Below, in pieces: positions 11,601 to 23,841 of a DNA stretch of 64,000 nt. Position 1 is the first letter of the stretch. Every line of letters begins with the position of its first letter. This DNA comes from Takifugu bimaculatus (Eukaryota; Chordata; Actinopteri; Tetraodontiformes; Tetraodontidae). A model generated the notes under the pieces. It was not told the origin of the DNA. It worked only from the letters and a program-made list of their open reading frames with translations, and made no database searches. Position numbers and translations under genes: made by a program. Location of the stretch: contig CP034992.1 of NCBI GenBank assembly GCA_004026145.2, positions 1,971,927 to 2,035,926 on the forward strand, written 5' to 3'.

Positions 11601-14600
11601 CAAAGTGGAGAAGCAGCGAAGTGAGGTGGCTCGTGAGCTAGAAGAGCTCAGCGAGCGCCTGGAGGAGGCCGGTGGGGCGACGTCAGCCCAGATTGAAATG
11701 AACAAGAAGAGGGAGGCCGATTTCTTGAAGCTCCGGAGAGACCTGGAGGAGGCCATGCTGCACCACGAGGCCACCACGGCAGCCCTGAGGAAGAAACACG
11801 CCGACAGCGTGGCGGAGCTGAGCGAGCAGATCGACAGCCTGCAGCGAGTCAAGCAGAAGCTGGAGAAGGAGCGAAGCGAGGCCAAGATGGAAATTGATGA
11901 TCTGGCCTCCACGGTGGAGCAACTGTCCAAAAACAAGGTTGACAGAACAGACTATAAACACAATTAAAAATCCAGAAACAGGACACAAATGATCACAGTT
12001 ACCGAATCAAAGAACGCAGAGGAAGTAAAAACATACACTTCTGATCTGCAGGCATCAGCAGAGAAGACCTGCCGACTGTATGAAGACCAAATGAACGAGG
12101 CCAAAGCAAAGGTCGATGAGCTCCAGAGGCAGCTCAACGACAGCAACAGTCAAAGGGCTCGTGCGCAGACCGAGAGTGGTGAGGATCTTCATCTGAACTT
12201 GGTCAGCTCGGATTGATTCGCAGAATAATAGTAGAGCGTCTGTTTCCCGTCACCATAAAGGTGAGCTGAGCCGAAAGCTTGAAGAGCGAGAAGCCATGGT
12301 TGCCCAGCTGCAACGTTCCAAGAACTCCTTCAGCCAGAGTGTCGAGGAGCTCAAGAAACAGCTGGAGGAGGAGAACAAGGTCGGCTTCTGATCTCTGCAT
12401 GCTCCTCTGCTGGTCTTGTAGCCAAACCTATGAAGTTGGACTCAATGCTCTCCAACTTTTGATCCATAAAGGCCAAAAGTTCTCTGGCCCACGCACTGCA
12501 GTCATCTCGACACGACTGCGATCTCCTCAGAGAGCAGTATGAGGAGGAGCAGGAGGCCAAGGGTGAACTGCAGAGAGCTCTGTCCAAGGCCAACGCAGAG
12601 GTGGCTCAGTGGAGAACGAAGTATGAAACTGATGCCATCCAGAGGACCGAGGAGCTGGAGGAAGCCAAGTGAGTCTGGTGTTTGCTTGACTTAATCAGGA
12701 GATCTTTAACAGTTAAAAGAACGACCGTTTACATCTCATTAGGAAGAAGCTGGTGATGCGTCTGCAGGAGGCCGAGGAGACTGTGGAGGGATCTAACGCC
12801 AAGTGTTTGTCCCTGGAGAAGACCAAGCACCGCCTGCAGACCGAGATCGAGGACCTGGTTGTTGACCTGGAACGTGCCAACGCTGCAGCCACTGCTCTTG
12901 ACAAGAAGCAACGCAACTTTGACAAGGTTCGTTGGTTCCTCCTCATCAACAACCGATGAAAGTGCCTGTTGTGAGGTGAAACCTGGTCGCAGTAATCCAG
13001 GGTGTTCGTTTCAAAAACGGCTCTCGTTTTCTCCAGGTGTTGGCTGAGTGCAGACAGAAGTATGAGGAGTGTCAGTCAGAGCTCGAGGCCTCTCAAAAGG
13101 AGTCTCGTGGACTGAGCACCGAGCTGTTCAAACTGAAGAACTCCTACGAGGAAAGCCTGGACCATCTGGAGACTGTCAAGAGGGAAAACAAGAACCTCCA
13201 AGGTAGAGCATGATAGCTCATTCCACTAGAGACTAGAATGTATCTAATAACACTTTGACCCCCACAGAGGAGATCGCGGACCTGACGGATCAAATCAGTC
13301 AGGGTGCGAAGACCATCCATGAACTGGAGAAGATCAAGAAAGGGCTGGAACTGGAAAAAAGTGAGATTCAAGCTGCTCTGGAAGAAGTTGAAGTAAGCAG
13401 TTTTGCACCTTCTTTTACTTGCTGCGAGGACAGATGTTTGACCAAGGTCCATCTGTCTGTCTCAGGGCACTCTGGAGCACGAAGAAAGCAAAACTCTGCG
13501 CATCCAGCTGGAGTTGAACCAGATGAAGGCCGACGTCGACAGGAAGCTGGCAGAGAAAGATGAGGAACTGGACAACCTTCGGTGGGATTCTGCGAATACC
13601 TGGATTTTCACTGATGTGTCATCACACCCTGCTGACGTTTCCTCTCATCTCTCGTTGCAGTCGTAACCATCAGAGAACCCTTGAGTCCATGCAGGCCACC
13701 TTGGATGCAGAGGCTAAGTCTCGCAACGAGGCGGTGCGCCTGAGGAAGAAGATGGAGGGCGACCTGAACGAGATGGAGGTGCAGCTGAACCACGCTAACA
13801 GGCAGGCCGCAGAGTCCCAGAAGCTTCTGAGAAACCTGCAAGTTCAGATCAAGGTGAGCCTTCATCACATTCGTCCATTCGACGTCTTTCCTCAGCGAGC
13901 CAGTTCATAAGACCTCAACCTGGTTGCTGACTGCAGGACATTCAGATGGAACTTGATGAGACTGTTCATCAGAATGAGGAGCTGAAGGATCAGGTGGTGG
14001 TGACCGAGCGCCGCAACAACCTGCTGGCTGCAGAGGTGGAGGAGCTCAGGGCGCTGCTGGAGCAGAATGACCGCGCACGCAAGCTAGCCGAGCACGAGCT
14101 GCTTGAAGCCACTGAGAGAGTCAACCTGTTGCACTCTCAGGTACAAAGTGAAAATCACCCTTAAATGCGGCATAAAACAGTTTTCCTCAAAGTCTCAGTT
14201 TAATCCACAGGTAATTTTGCTGAATGAATTCAATGAATTCCTATTTCAGAACACATCTTTGATCAGCCAGAAGAAGAAGCTAGAGAATGACCTGTCCACG
14301 CTGTCAAATGAGGTGGACGATGCTGTGCAGGAGTGCCGCAACGCAGAGGACAAGGCCAAAAAGGCCATCACCGATGTAAGCTCTAAACTGTGCTCAGGGA
14401 CCTGGTTGACGTGTCAGTCAAATGAAAACGGGTCCGCCATCTTGTAGGCAGCCATGATGGCCGAGGAACTGAAGAAGGAGCAGGACACCAGCGCCCATCT
14501 GGAGAGGATGAAGAAGAACATGGAGCAGACGGTAAAGGATCTGCAGATGCGCCTGGATGAGGCTGAACAGATCGCACTGAAGGGTGGGAAGAAGCAGGTG

Positions 14601-15547
14601 CAGAAGCTGGAGGCCAGGGTGAGAAACGAGTGACGCTATTCTCCTAGGCAAACAATCCGAATGTCTCCTGACTGGATCCGATGCTACTTGAAGGTGAAAG
14701 AACTGGAGAACGAGCTGGAATCTGAGCAGAAAAAGAGCCAAGAGTTCCAGAAAGGAGTGCGCAAATATGAGAGGAGAATCAAAGAGCTCTCCTACCAGGT
14801 AACGCGAGTCTGATTATTTCAGCCGCTTCCCTTTTCACTAAGAAAGATCTGTTATCCTGCTTTTTCCCTGCAGGCTGAGGAAGACAAGAAGAACCTGATC
14901 CGACTGCAGGAGCTCATCGATAAGCTCCAGGTCAAAGTGAAGAGTTACAAAAGACAGACTGAGGAAGCGGTGAGTTCACCAGTGCTGGGGAAAAAAGCAC
15001 AGTTACTGAAGTGGTTACGTTACGCATTTATATGCAGTCACCCTTGATTTTGCACCTCCTGACCACATCATCAGCCATATCCGAGATCCTGGGACAGCTC
15101 ATAGCTTTTTAAAATACACCGAGCACGTCTTCAGGTCATTGAACCCCCAGTCATGTCTGCAGGAGGAGCAGGCCAACTGCAACCTGTCCAAGTACAGGAA
15201 GCTCCAGCATGAGCTCAACGACGCGGAGGAGAGGGCCGACATGGCCGAAACGCAGGTCAATAAGCTGCGGGTCCGCACCCGCGACCAAGGCAGCAAGGTC
15301 AGTAAACAAATGCGGATCGCGTTTCGTACGATAGCGCCGCTCCAACTGCGCGGCCTTTGGAAATATTGGTCAGGAATAGTTTGCAGGCGAGAGCTAATTT
15401 TAGAAGAGACCATGTGTAATCCTCCGAATTAACGTAGACACGCTGGAGATGGTTCATGCGATCGCTCATGTGACGAGTAACTCCGACACCGTGTGCAGTT
15501 GCTAATAAACAATCCCTGTTCTGGTGTCGTTCCAGCTGGCCGAGTGA
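3645..15547 (+). CDS. myh7b: Myosin heavy chain 7B, slow/cardiac-type class II sarcomeric myosin
   Basis: Actin-based motor of thick filaments: ATP-driven head plus coiled-coil rod. The start ATG at 3645 has a Kozak context (GCCACCATGC) and opens with MPLFDTTEFGEAAPYLRKSD, a striated-myosin N-terminus. Forty-three coding exons join in phase into about 1941 aa, the usual MYH7B length, ending LAE and TGA at 15545-15547. Visible motor motifs: P-loop GESGAGKT (residues 178-185), switch I NDNSSRFG, switch II DIAGFEIFE, lysine-rich loop 2, the reactive-thiol helix CNGVLEGIRIC and the neck WNIRAF. The rod keeps the heptad pattern throughout. Residue choices (ALGD, YDYHFCSQGV, PRPDKKRKY) match MYH7B rather than MYH6/7, and the resident mir-499 plus trpc4ap next door confirm it. 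Exon 14 carries one extra base (6497/6498), so the frame is broken as given; see findings. Confidence 0.95.
7805..7884 (+). ncRNA. mir499: mir-499 microRNA hairpin in a myh7b intron
   Basis: Intron 7733-7979 contains the miR-499-5p sequence, beginning TTAAGACTTGCAG, at 7815-7835. The partner arm at 7853-7874 (AACATCACTTTAAG and onward) pairs with it across a loop of about 17 nt, and the flanking bases extend the stem. In vertebrates miR-499 is co-transcribed with MYH7B from this same intron (between the loop 2 exon and the exon starting ENLNKLMTNL). It represses fast-fibre regulators such as Sox6 and supports the slow muscle programme. The match of both arms and the exact host intron make this near certain. 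Confidence 0.98.
10240..15547 (+). other. myh7b: myh7b exon map, neck end and coiled-coil rod
   Basis: Coding exons: 10240-10495, 10577-10819, 10901-11077, 11164-11309, 11385-11475, 11548-11937, 12052-12178, 12261-12379, 12472-12668, 12743-12926, 13037-13202, 13268-13392, 13466-13581, 13661-13853, 13937-14140, 14250-14375, 14448-14618, 14694-14798, 14874-14969, 15163-15297, 15536-15547. All phases agree. The last exon codes only LAE-stop. The exon structure follows the conserved vertebrate sarcomeric myosin pattern. The 1.55-kb intron 8692-10239 is the longest in the gene and shows no coding or structured RNA feature I can support. Confidence 0.85.
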
Positions 15548-15619
15548 TGCGCCGAGGCCCCGACACTGCAGCCGCAGCAGCCAGCTGCAACAGCTGTGCT
15601 AAACTGTGAGAACGCGTCA

Positions 15620-15632
15620 AATAAACAATAAA
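15620..15632 (+). terminator. myh7b: myh7b polyadenylation signals (two AATAAA)
   Basis: AATAAA at 15620-15625 and again at 15627-15632, about 75 bp after the stop codon. The 3' UTR is therefore very short (cleavage expected near 15645-15660). Confidence 0.75.
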
Positions 15633-15704
15633 ATGCTTGCAACCTTCAAATACGTCTTACTTTGTTTTCCTCCGTTCAGTTTCCAATGTCACAAAAATCC
15701 CAGG

Positions 15705-17671
15705 GGGAAAAAAAAATGTCTGAGGAAGAATTTATTACATTATTAATTTTTACAAACAATTGTTAAATAAGGGAAAGAAGTCACAGATCAACAGTGGGAG
15801 AAACAAGAGCGTGACAGGTGTTTATGGTAGAATGTGAAACTATTGACGGGCATATTGTGATTAACCAAGTGAGCACGAGTGAGATTTGGCGTCGTCCAAT
15901 TGGAGCGAAGGTTCTGGATTTAACAGCATGAATGTTCATGGTCGCCGTCGATGCTCCTGCTGGGATGAGACACAAACGTGACTTTTTAAAGAGCACCAAA
16001 GATTTAAACACGAGTTTACAACCGGCCTCAGAACCCGTCACAGATCTGATCAAACAAGAGCCACCGGGAACAAAATAGCGTCGTATCCAACGCTGCGCAG
16101 CATTATTTTAAAATCTATTTTGGCCAATAACACGTCACCATTTTCAACAAACCAATGAATGAAGTCTAAGGCCAACTGCGAACCACAAACAGCCAAAGTG
16201 CCGAGCATCAAACATCAGGTCACAAAGCACCAAGAGTCGGGGACTGGTAATCTAACAGCTCCAGATTAGCACTGAACATTCATGTTTTCACACCAACAAC
16301 CGCCTCGGTTCACCCACATCTACTCAATCGACAAGAACCAACTACTATCACCTCCGGCCGGCACGTCTAATTAAACACGAGTGCACACCGAGTTAAGACA
16401 TGAGGAAGAAAAAGAGCATTTAAGGATTTTACAGATTCTTTGTGGACGGGTGAATATACCTGCATTCTTATACATTCACTAGAACATGTGTGATCCAACC
16501 ACAGGGTGGTTTAATCAGAACCAGGTCTGGATGAAAAGAGGTAGCTAATCCACTCAAACTCATCTGAAGTCAGGTCGGGTTAATTTGAGAAAGAATCTGT
16601 TCACCGCAGCCTCCGTCTTTTTCCTCCACCTCTGAGCAGCTGCACATTCTGAGCGTGGACACAAAATAAACACATCGTAAACACAACCGCACACGCCGCT
16701 TCATCCTTGTCCAAGCTGGAGATCGAATGGTGCCATGCAAAAAGAGCCAGCGCACATAGATTGTCATTCTCAGAAGGGTCAGTCCAACGCAGGTTGGAAC
16801 GATGGAAGTGGCGGCTTTACATTAGCGTCTGCATAGTTTTATTCTCCTCCCAAAGGCTTCGGCTGCAACATGGACACACACTCCCGTCACAAAACGGCTT
16901 TTTCAAACTCAAACAGCGTTAAAATGAACAGTAAAAACAGAGGAATCTGTGCAATATTTTATTCTAGACTTTACCCAGAGTTAAAAAGCCATTCTTTTCA
17001 ACAAATAAACAAAAGGAACCCGTTATAGAGGATCTGGATGTTCAGGTGAGGGGACCTGTCAGGAAGCTGACAACTGAAATCTGCTGTGTGGAGCCAGAAC
17101 GTACTGATCAACACCCACCTATAGACGGGTTAAATTAAAAGGGTTCACTGAGAAGACCCCTGCCAAAAGCTCCAACGTGACCTGGACCCCCGCAGGTCAG
17201 GCAGCGGGCGAGGCAGTCACCAGATCGACCACTGACCCGGGCGACGGTGTGACCTGTGGCCAAACAAGTTCATGTGAAAACAAACTTTTGTCCTACATAT
17301 AATATATGGAATTATACACATTATTATAGAATTTGTATGTTATATAAAAGGCTCTATTTCGGTTTCACCTAAAGCAAGCAACCAACTCAGGTGTCATTTC
17401 AGGAGTTCATTAATAGTCTCTTTAACGCTGTGTGTGAGGGGCAGACTAGTTTCACCCTCTTTCTTTGATGAAGAGGACAGCGGCGTGAATTACGTCCTCA
17501 CATCTGTCACCACGAGCTCCATCTCATGGCTCCATTTTTTACATTTTTTGATTATTTTTTTTACATCCAGAGCACAACGTCAAGTCATCTGGATGGCTCC
17601 GCCCAGAGGACTCGTCACCAGCGTTTGGTGTCCGTACTCCGCCCCCGTCCCTCCCCGGTCTGAAGTAAAGG
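15705..17671 (-). other. trpc4ap: probable trpc4ap 3' UTR
   Basis: No protein-coding exon is recognisable between the myh7b poly(A) signals and the trpc4ap stop codon. On the minus strand an AATAAA occurs at 15736-15731 and another candidate near 16964-16959. The distal one would give a 3' UTR of about 1.95 kb ending within roughly 60-100 bp of the myh7b transcript end. The extent is inferred. Confidence 0.5.
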
Positions 17672-20600
17672 TCAGTCGTCCAGCAGGTCTCTGTCCAGAT
17701 CCATGAACGGCTCGTCAATGTAGCTCACTATGGCACAAAGAGAAGTCCTGTCCGAGCCAAGCAGCACCGACACCGTCTCCTTCCAGTAGCTGAAGGGAAT
17801 ACACGAGCTCTGAGGAGGAAAGCAAAGAGGGTTTGAGAGATTCATTCAGCCCAGATACATCTCCTATATAAAACCACATCCTTCTGTTAACTGGCTACGG
17901 GCACGATGAAACCGTTGGCATCCACCTTGGAATGGAGAGTATTTCTAATCTTCAAAGGAAATAGTGCCAGCTGCTCACATTCTCCAGACAGGTGCTGTCC
18001 TTGTCCTTGTTGAGGTAGTGTCGCTGCCAGAAACGAAGCAGGTTGTGGAAGTTGTTCAGCAGACAGCCTGGGTACTTCTCAGCATACTCCTTCTCCCGGA
18101 GAGCATTGAGGTAGAAGGGCAGTTTAGCCTTTCGTCTGGCCAGCATCAAGATCACCAAGCTGGTGTTCAGACAGCTGACGTTCTCCTGCACGGTAATCGG
18201 GGCCGAGGATAAAACACCAGAACACAACTCCAATAAAAGCACAATGATGTCAAAGAGAAAATCAAAGACCTGCGTCAGCGTCTGGACGTTGATGATGTTG
18301 ATCAGTCGGAAAAGGAAGGAAAGCCTGTTCTCAACTCTGGCCATGTAGGAGAGCAGGCAGCACTCAGAAAGTACCTCCACCACTGGAAAAGAGTAACGTT
18401 GCTTAGAAAAGAAGACTGATGTGGGACAGAAGCCTGTTCACAGCATTGTGCCTCATCCAGAGAGATGTGGTTCCACCTGTAAACGCTCAATTATGGACAT
18501 AAGCAAACGGTCACGTGCGCATTACCTTTGACGTCCTCGGTTTGGCTCTCAAAGCGGATCCAACGAGAGGACGATGCAGCGTACCAACATATTAGAGTCC
18601 ACCAGAGAGCTGTTGATCTGTGTCAGAAAGGTCTGAAACTACAGGTGGAAACTCCAGGTGAGGATTTCACACGTGTTATTCATTCGTTTAAGATTCGGAA
18701 ACAAATGAATTTACAACTGGTACAACATGGAGGCCACCAGGGAACGGTTGTACTCAGGAGGTAGCAGATACTCGGATACTGAAGCAGGTAACTGTACCTT
18801 CTCTGGAGTGTTGACATATTTGTTGAATCGTTTGAAGGCATCGATGTTGAACTTCATAAGCTCTCCAAGGAGATCAAAGTAGCTCTGGAGGACATCTCGT
18901 GACGTGCAGCCGCTGTCGATGATGCAGAACAGGATGTGCTGTGGAGGGAAGGAAGAAACTGAGCGTCCACAACCTCTCACACCTCCAGCTGAGGGCTGTG
19001 TGTGCTTTTACCTCCAACAGCCCCCTCTTCAGGAGGAACATCTGATCTGCATAAGATGTGGCTCCTCTCAGGAAGCTCTCAACTGCTCGGGCCTGCCAGA
19101 ACCTACAACCATTAGGAAAATAAGCAGCTATAAACAGACCGATCCCAATACACTTACAGAGCTGAGCTGGTTCTCTAAGCAACACCAACCTGAAAGATGA
19201 GTCCGGGGGCTCCCTCTTCATGACAGTCAGGATACGCGTGAGCAGACCCTTCTTCCCATCACACACCAGGCTTCTGTCCGTGTTGACCAGAGCTTCCACC
19301 TCAGGGATGTTGGCCTTCATGGATATGGCACTCAGTTCGTTTAGCTCCTGGCTGTTCAGCAGCAGGTACTTATTTCTGAAAACCAGGAAGACGGCAAAAC
19401 CGGTCAAGCTGAGGCAGAGCTACATTAAATTCAGCAAAATCAAACCCAAGTCTTCTGTGCAGGTATGTTAAAAACAACTATACCGTCAGTATATATAGTA
19501 AATGTAGCAAATCTATAAAGTAAATTTGAAGGCACTTACTCGTGGTGATCACTAAAACTCTGCAGTAACCGCAGGAACTGGATTTTGAAAGAGATTTCCT
19601 GTAGATTGAGAAGAGAATCATGAGCCGAAGGTGTTTTTAGAAGCATCAGAATGAGGAGTCGGAGGTTCGTACGGGGCTGCAGTCGCAGTTCTCGTTCTGG
19701 CCGTGCACCACGTGATTAGAAGCAGTGAATTTCCTCCAGATCAGCTTGTCAAACAGGTTGTTGAGTCCTGGGATGAGACGGAACTCAGCCAGCATCTTGT
19801 GGACCTGCAGAGACGACACGGTGAGTAAAACACACGGTTTCCACCCTTTACAGACTGAAAGAGGACGGACAGTTTCTGAGTACCTGGTTCCTCTGGCGGC
19901 CCATCAGAAGGACACACAACACATAAAGAACCTCCAATTTATACATGATCTCATGGACAATCTTCATGGACTGGGGCAGCCGGTGCCGAAGGGGACTGGT
20001 GGCCACTGAACTCTCATCCGACGACTCTGAAGGTAAAAACACTGCTAAAGGTCCGAAGGCTTGATCGAAAGAGGACAAACTGAAAGTACGAGTGCCTCAC
20101 CTGTACTGCTTTGCTCAGCTTCCTCTGTGGCCATTTGCATGAGGGTATCCAGCACCAGAGCGTTGTCCAGCCAGGTGTACCAGTCCTCCAGCTCCTGCAG
20201 GAAGTTAGCCCCCGTGGCCTCCGACACTTTCCTGGTGGCCAGTTTACACAGCCGCTCAATGAAGCCGGGGATGTTCAGCAGAGTCACTGTTGGAAAAGTA
20301 AGAAGCTAAGTTTTCCCAAAGTTTATTCTCAGCGACGCCTCGGAAAACCCCCTCAGTTTGAGCGACGTCCACACCTTGATTGACCTCTGCCCTCGAGGGG
20401 CTAGCGTTGCGCTTCTGTTGCGCGTTCTTCGCCAGCAGCGTGTGCTTGTCATCGTTCCCAACATCCGGTTCTGAGATGGTGACAGAAAGGATGCGGCAGA
20501 AGTTGGCCAGCTGCTGCTGGTCGAAGCTCTGGACCAGACCGGACAGATTGGGGATACCCTCCAACTGGATCATGTCCTGAAAAACAGAACTTCACTGTTA

Positions 20601-23298
20601 CCAAAATGGAAGCGGACCAGGAAACGTAAATGTGGGTGATCCAAACCTGAACTTTGGGATCATAATTTGATTTGATGGGGGCAGCGCTGACCTTTTTGAC
20701 TCCGAGAATATCCTCGATGAGGGTGGCAGTCTGCAGGAAGGTCTTCTTATTCGTCATCAGGGTGAACAGGAAAAGAACAAAGTCGTCCCGGGCTGCCAGG
20801 CTCTTCGTCACTCCCTCCGTCTATATTTTGAAAATCAAAAATATACAGCTATTGTGCTGAAGCGAGGAGGAGCGCGTCACTGAAAGGATCCGAATACTTA
20901 CACATATACAACAGTTGTACAGAACACTAAGGCAGTCTTTGACCAAATCATCGTTCACTGCATGAACAAAAAAAGACAGACGTTAGTCAGCAACACGCAA
21001 CATACTCCACGGGTGTTACCGGAATATTGAGCACTTGCTTTTGGGCTTTTTCTTCTGCATAGTTAACGTAGGTCTCATCAAGATCTCCACAAGCAGCTTT
21101 GGAAAAAAAGAGTCACAGGTGACGTCCTACTGAGGCCAGTAGTTGAATAGCAAAAACAGGCATCAAAAATGTTGGCTTACATCAACCCCACCAAAGAGGT
21201 CAAAGGTGTGCGTGTTGGGGAAGGTGGATTCCTGAACGGTCTTCCTGTCCTCTGTGACAAAGGACATTGCCTCCATGGATAGCTGGGACGACAACAACTG
21301 AAACAAAAAAAAAAAACACGCCGTTAAATTACTTTACCAATGTTCCAAATTAAAACAGGAAGCCAAGAGCATGAGAGAACTGGTAACACCACATGCCTGC
21401 TGGTGAACGGTCTGGTCCTGTGTGGTTACCTTGAGAAAGCCATGAGCATGGGAGAGGTCACTGTTGAGATGGCTGCTCTCGTACAGCTTCTGTAGTAGAG
21501 TAGGGATGCCTTTCCACTTAGCCCTCTTATCTCGCTCCTGCAGCAACCCTCCAGGGAGCTACAACACGCAAAAGACATTAAATACTGTCATTTGCATCCG
21601 GACAATTCATGGGTGACTGTCCCAAAGTTAAAACAATCCACCAAAACTCCTGCTGGAAGACATCTGTGACCTACACTAGGTGGATAATTACATCTTAACA
21701 TGTAAACGACCTCCGCCACACAGGCTAATGGAGGTCGTCCATCTTACAAATAACTTAACCAGTGCCAGTAGTAGAGCTCATATACAGGTAGAACTAATGC
21801 AAGGTTACATCTATTACACCTTTATTCTTTGGCTTTTAGCCCAGTGTGAAACTGTGCTCTTAGTTTAGTGTTTCAACATAATTTTTGTTTTAGTCATATG
21901 CTGTTGAAGGTGTAGATTCATGGCAGTAGAGCGAGGGTGGAAATTCACCGTGACTTGTAATCAGTGCTGTCTCCATTTCGACAGAAGTTTGTCTCTCATC
22001 TCAGCTGTGTGGTTTTAGCCCAGCAATACAGTTTGACGTCATCGTGCGCGCAAAAAGTGTTTCGCAGCTGCCAAAATGTTCATCACCAAGCTGCTAATTT
22101 GGCTTTTAGGGACTTCTTGTACATCCTGTACACAACAAATACACCCTTCTCACCACATCACTGAATCTATGTATATGGGGAGTGTGTGTGTGTGGGGGGG
22201 GGGGATGGGGATGCTTATAACACACACACACACACACACACTCACCTCCATGTTTTCTCCTGCCCACTATTTAATCCGTGTTAATAGAATTTTCCACATT
22301 TTAGATATTGATCACAGTACCCCCAGAGGTGTACTTATCATTTCGGGATCATCGGCCATTAATGATGTGCCTGCATGTTAGCATAATGCAAACACATAAA
22401 GGTTAAAATGACTTAAAGCATATAGGAGCAGAATGTGTTATGACATTACGATGACTGAACAGGTGTGACATTCCTCCACTAGCGCCACATAATTAAAACT
22501 TTGCACCTAAACACATACGAGCCGTCTTCAGTATGCAGAGAGGATAAAACATAGGATTGTGGGGTTTTTAAGCATGTTCTCCCCTCTGATCGTTTGAGAA
22601 ACCTTTCATCTCGGTGTATTATTGTGGCGATTGCGTCATTACGTAATCGCCTGAGCTTCACACGTTAGCTGGCGAGCTAACTGGCGACAGAAGTTGTCAG
22701 ACGACAGCCAGATTATCGAGACACTATTGTGGTTTAATTTCAATTCCATCAAGCGACGAGCTCACCAGAAACATTACACACCCGCAACGCGCACGAAAAC
22801 AATCCGCCATACAACCAGTTAAAATCTTGAACGTTACAAACACCACCGGCCTTAAATGCTAAGCTAACACTAAGCTAACAACAAAAGACCCAGCTGAAGC
22901 GGAGCTTACTTTATACTCTTTCCACTTAAATTCGCTAAGCAACTCCGGCCATTATCCACAGCTCAACAGCACCGCAGCTTCCCTTGTGTAATACTTCTCC
23001 GCAGTGTCACAGTCGGCCGTAAAAACCAAGGCTGAGAATAACGGCAGCATCCCCAACCAACCCCGCCGGACAAGGTCTTCAATTTCCGGCAGGGCTCCAA
23101 GCGCGAGTCCCCGGCTTCTCCCGACCAACATTGGGACACCCGAACAACGGACCCGCGGCTCCGTCCTCTCACCTGTGTGCCTCGACTGAAGCCCTGGCCA
23201 GTGATCTTGCTGCCGGTGAACCTTGTGACGATGTTGCTGCAGCAGTTCCTTGGTTTTCCTCCTGTCTGAGGGGAGTAAGACCCCAGAAGCGTCGCCAT
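17672..23298 (-). CDS. trpc4ap: TRPC4-associated protein (TRUSS), CUL4-DDB1 adaptor
   Basis: Known role: scaffold binding TNF receptor 1 and TRPC channels, and substrate receptor of a DDB1-CUL4 ubiquitin ligase that targets MYC. Eighteen exons, in coding order: 23298-23173, 21558-21430, 21297-21181, 21096-21020, 20957-20902, 20820-20692, 20576-20375, 20286-20101, 20026-19884, 19804-19673, 19598-19540, 19375-19190, 19102-19012, 18938-18798, 18638-18526, 18382-18270, 18185-17979, 17809-17672; about 780 aa (human 797). Signature stretches include GGVDLLVEILMRPT, FDQQQLANFCRIL, PQSMKIVHEIMYKLEVLYVL, SYADQMFLLKRGLLE and NNFHNLLRFWQ. The start ATG (23298-23296) precedes a glycine-rich N-terminus that is shorter than in human. 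Exon 18638-18526 carries one extra base (18556/18557) and exon 21096-21020 is also out of phase by one; see findings. Confidence 0.93.
21559..23172 (-). other. trpc4ap: trpc4ap intron 1
   Basis: The only long intron of the gene (1.6 kb). Apart from the inverted microsatellite I see no exon, RNA gene or mobile element in it. Confidence 0.6.
22182..22241 (+). repeat. (GT)6-(G)11-spacer-(CA)10 inverted microsatellite
   Basis: Inside trpc4ap intron 1: GT units 22182-22193, a G run 22194-22204, a 16-bp spacer, then CA units 22221-22241. The GT and CA arms are mutually complementary. Confidence 0.85.
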
Positions 23299-23445
23299 TA
23301 TTTCTTCTTCCTGAAGTGAGCCGTTCAAACAGGAAGTGGAAGCTTTTCAGGAAATATTGGAGGCAATTAAGCGGCATCTGCTGGCAGGGACCACGTCCGC
23401 ATGATGCACGAAGTATCTCTGCATTAAAACACCACCTTTGCTGCT

Positions 23446-23471
23446 TTTATTGGATCTAAATATTGTTTATT
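23446..23471 (-). terminator. sla2: sla2 polyadenylation signals
   Basis: Minus-strand AATAAA at 23471-23466 and 23451-23446, some 370-400 bp after the sla2 stop codon. They lie only about 150 bp from the trpc4ap start codon, so sla2 ends almost directly at the trpc4ap promoter. Confidence 0.6.
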
Positions 23472-23841
23472 AGTTGTACCCATACTGCATACATAGATGG
23501 AATATATTCACATATTGCACGCTGTGTTCAAACCCTGCAAGCATTGCATTTATGTTAAGTTAAGCAAACATTCATCTTCTGGGCTCATTCTGAGGGACAG
23601 TTTCTTATTGAATGATGTTTTTTTTGTTTTTTTTCCAGCTCACATCTACACCACATGTCTCTTTGGACGCCAGTGTTCTCGACACCTCTGAATTCCGTAG
23701 TGTTTATCCCCTGCGGCTCCTCCGGGCCGGCCAACAAATACTGAGTTTGTCCGTGCAGAAGGCCTCTTCACCCGGCAGGCCCAAAACTGTTCATGAGACA
23801 AGGTTGCATCTTCCTCTTTGAATGTTACTGCATCCTCTTGT

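Noticed and set aside
10552..11936. Long open frames antisense to the myh7b rod (for example 10552-11094 and 11544-11936 on the minus strand)
   Set aside because: They are Ser/Leu-rich mirrors of coiled-coil codons (GAG/AAG/CTG read backwards) and cross known splice junctions; no independent gene evidence.
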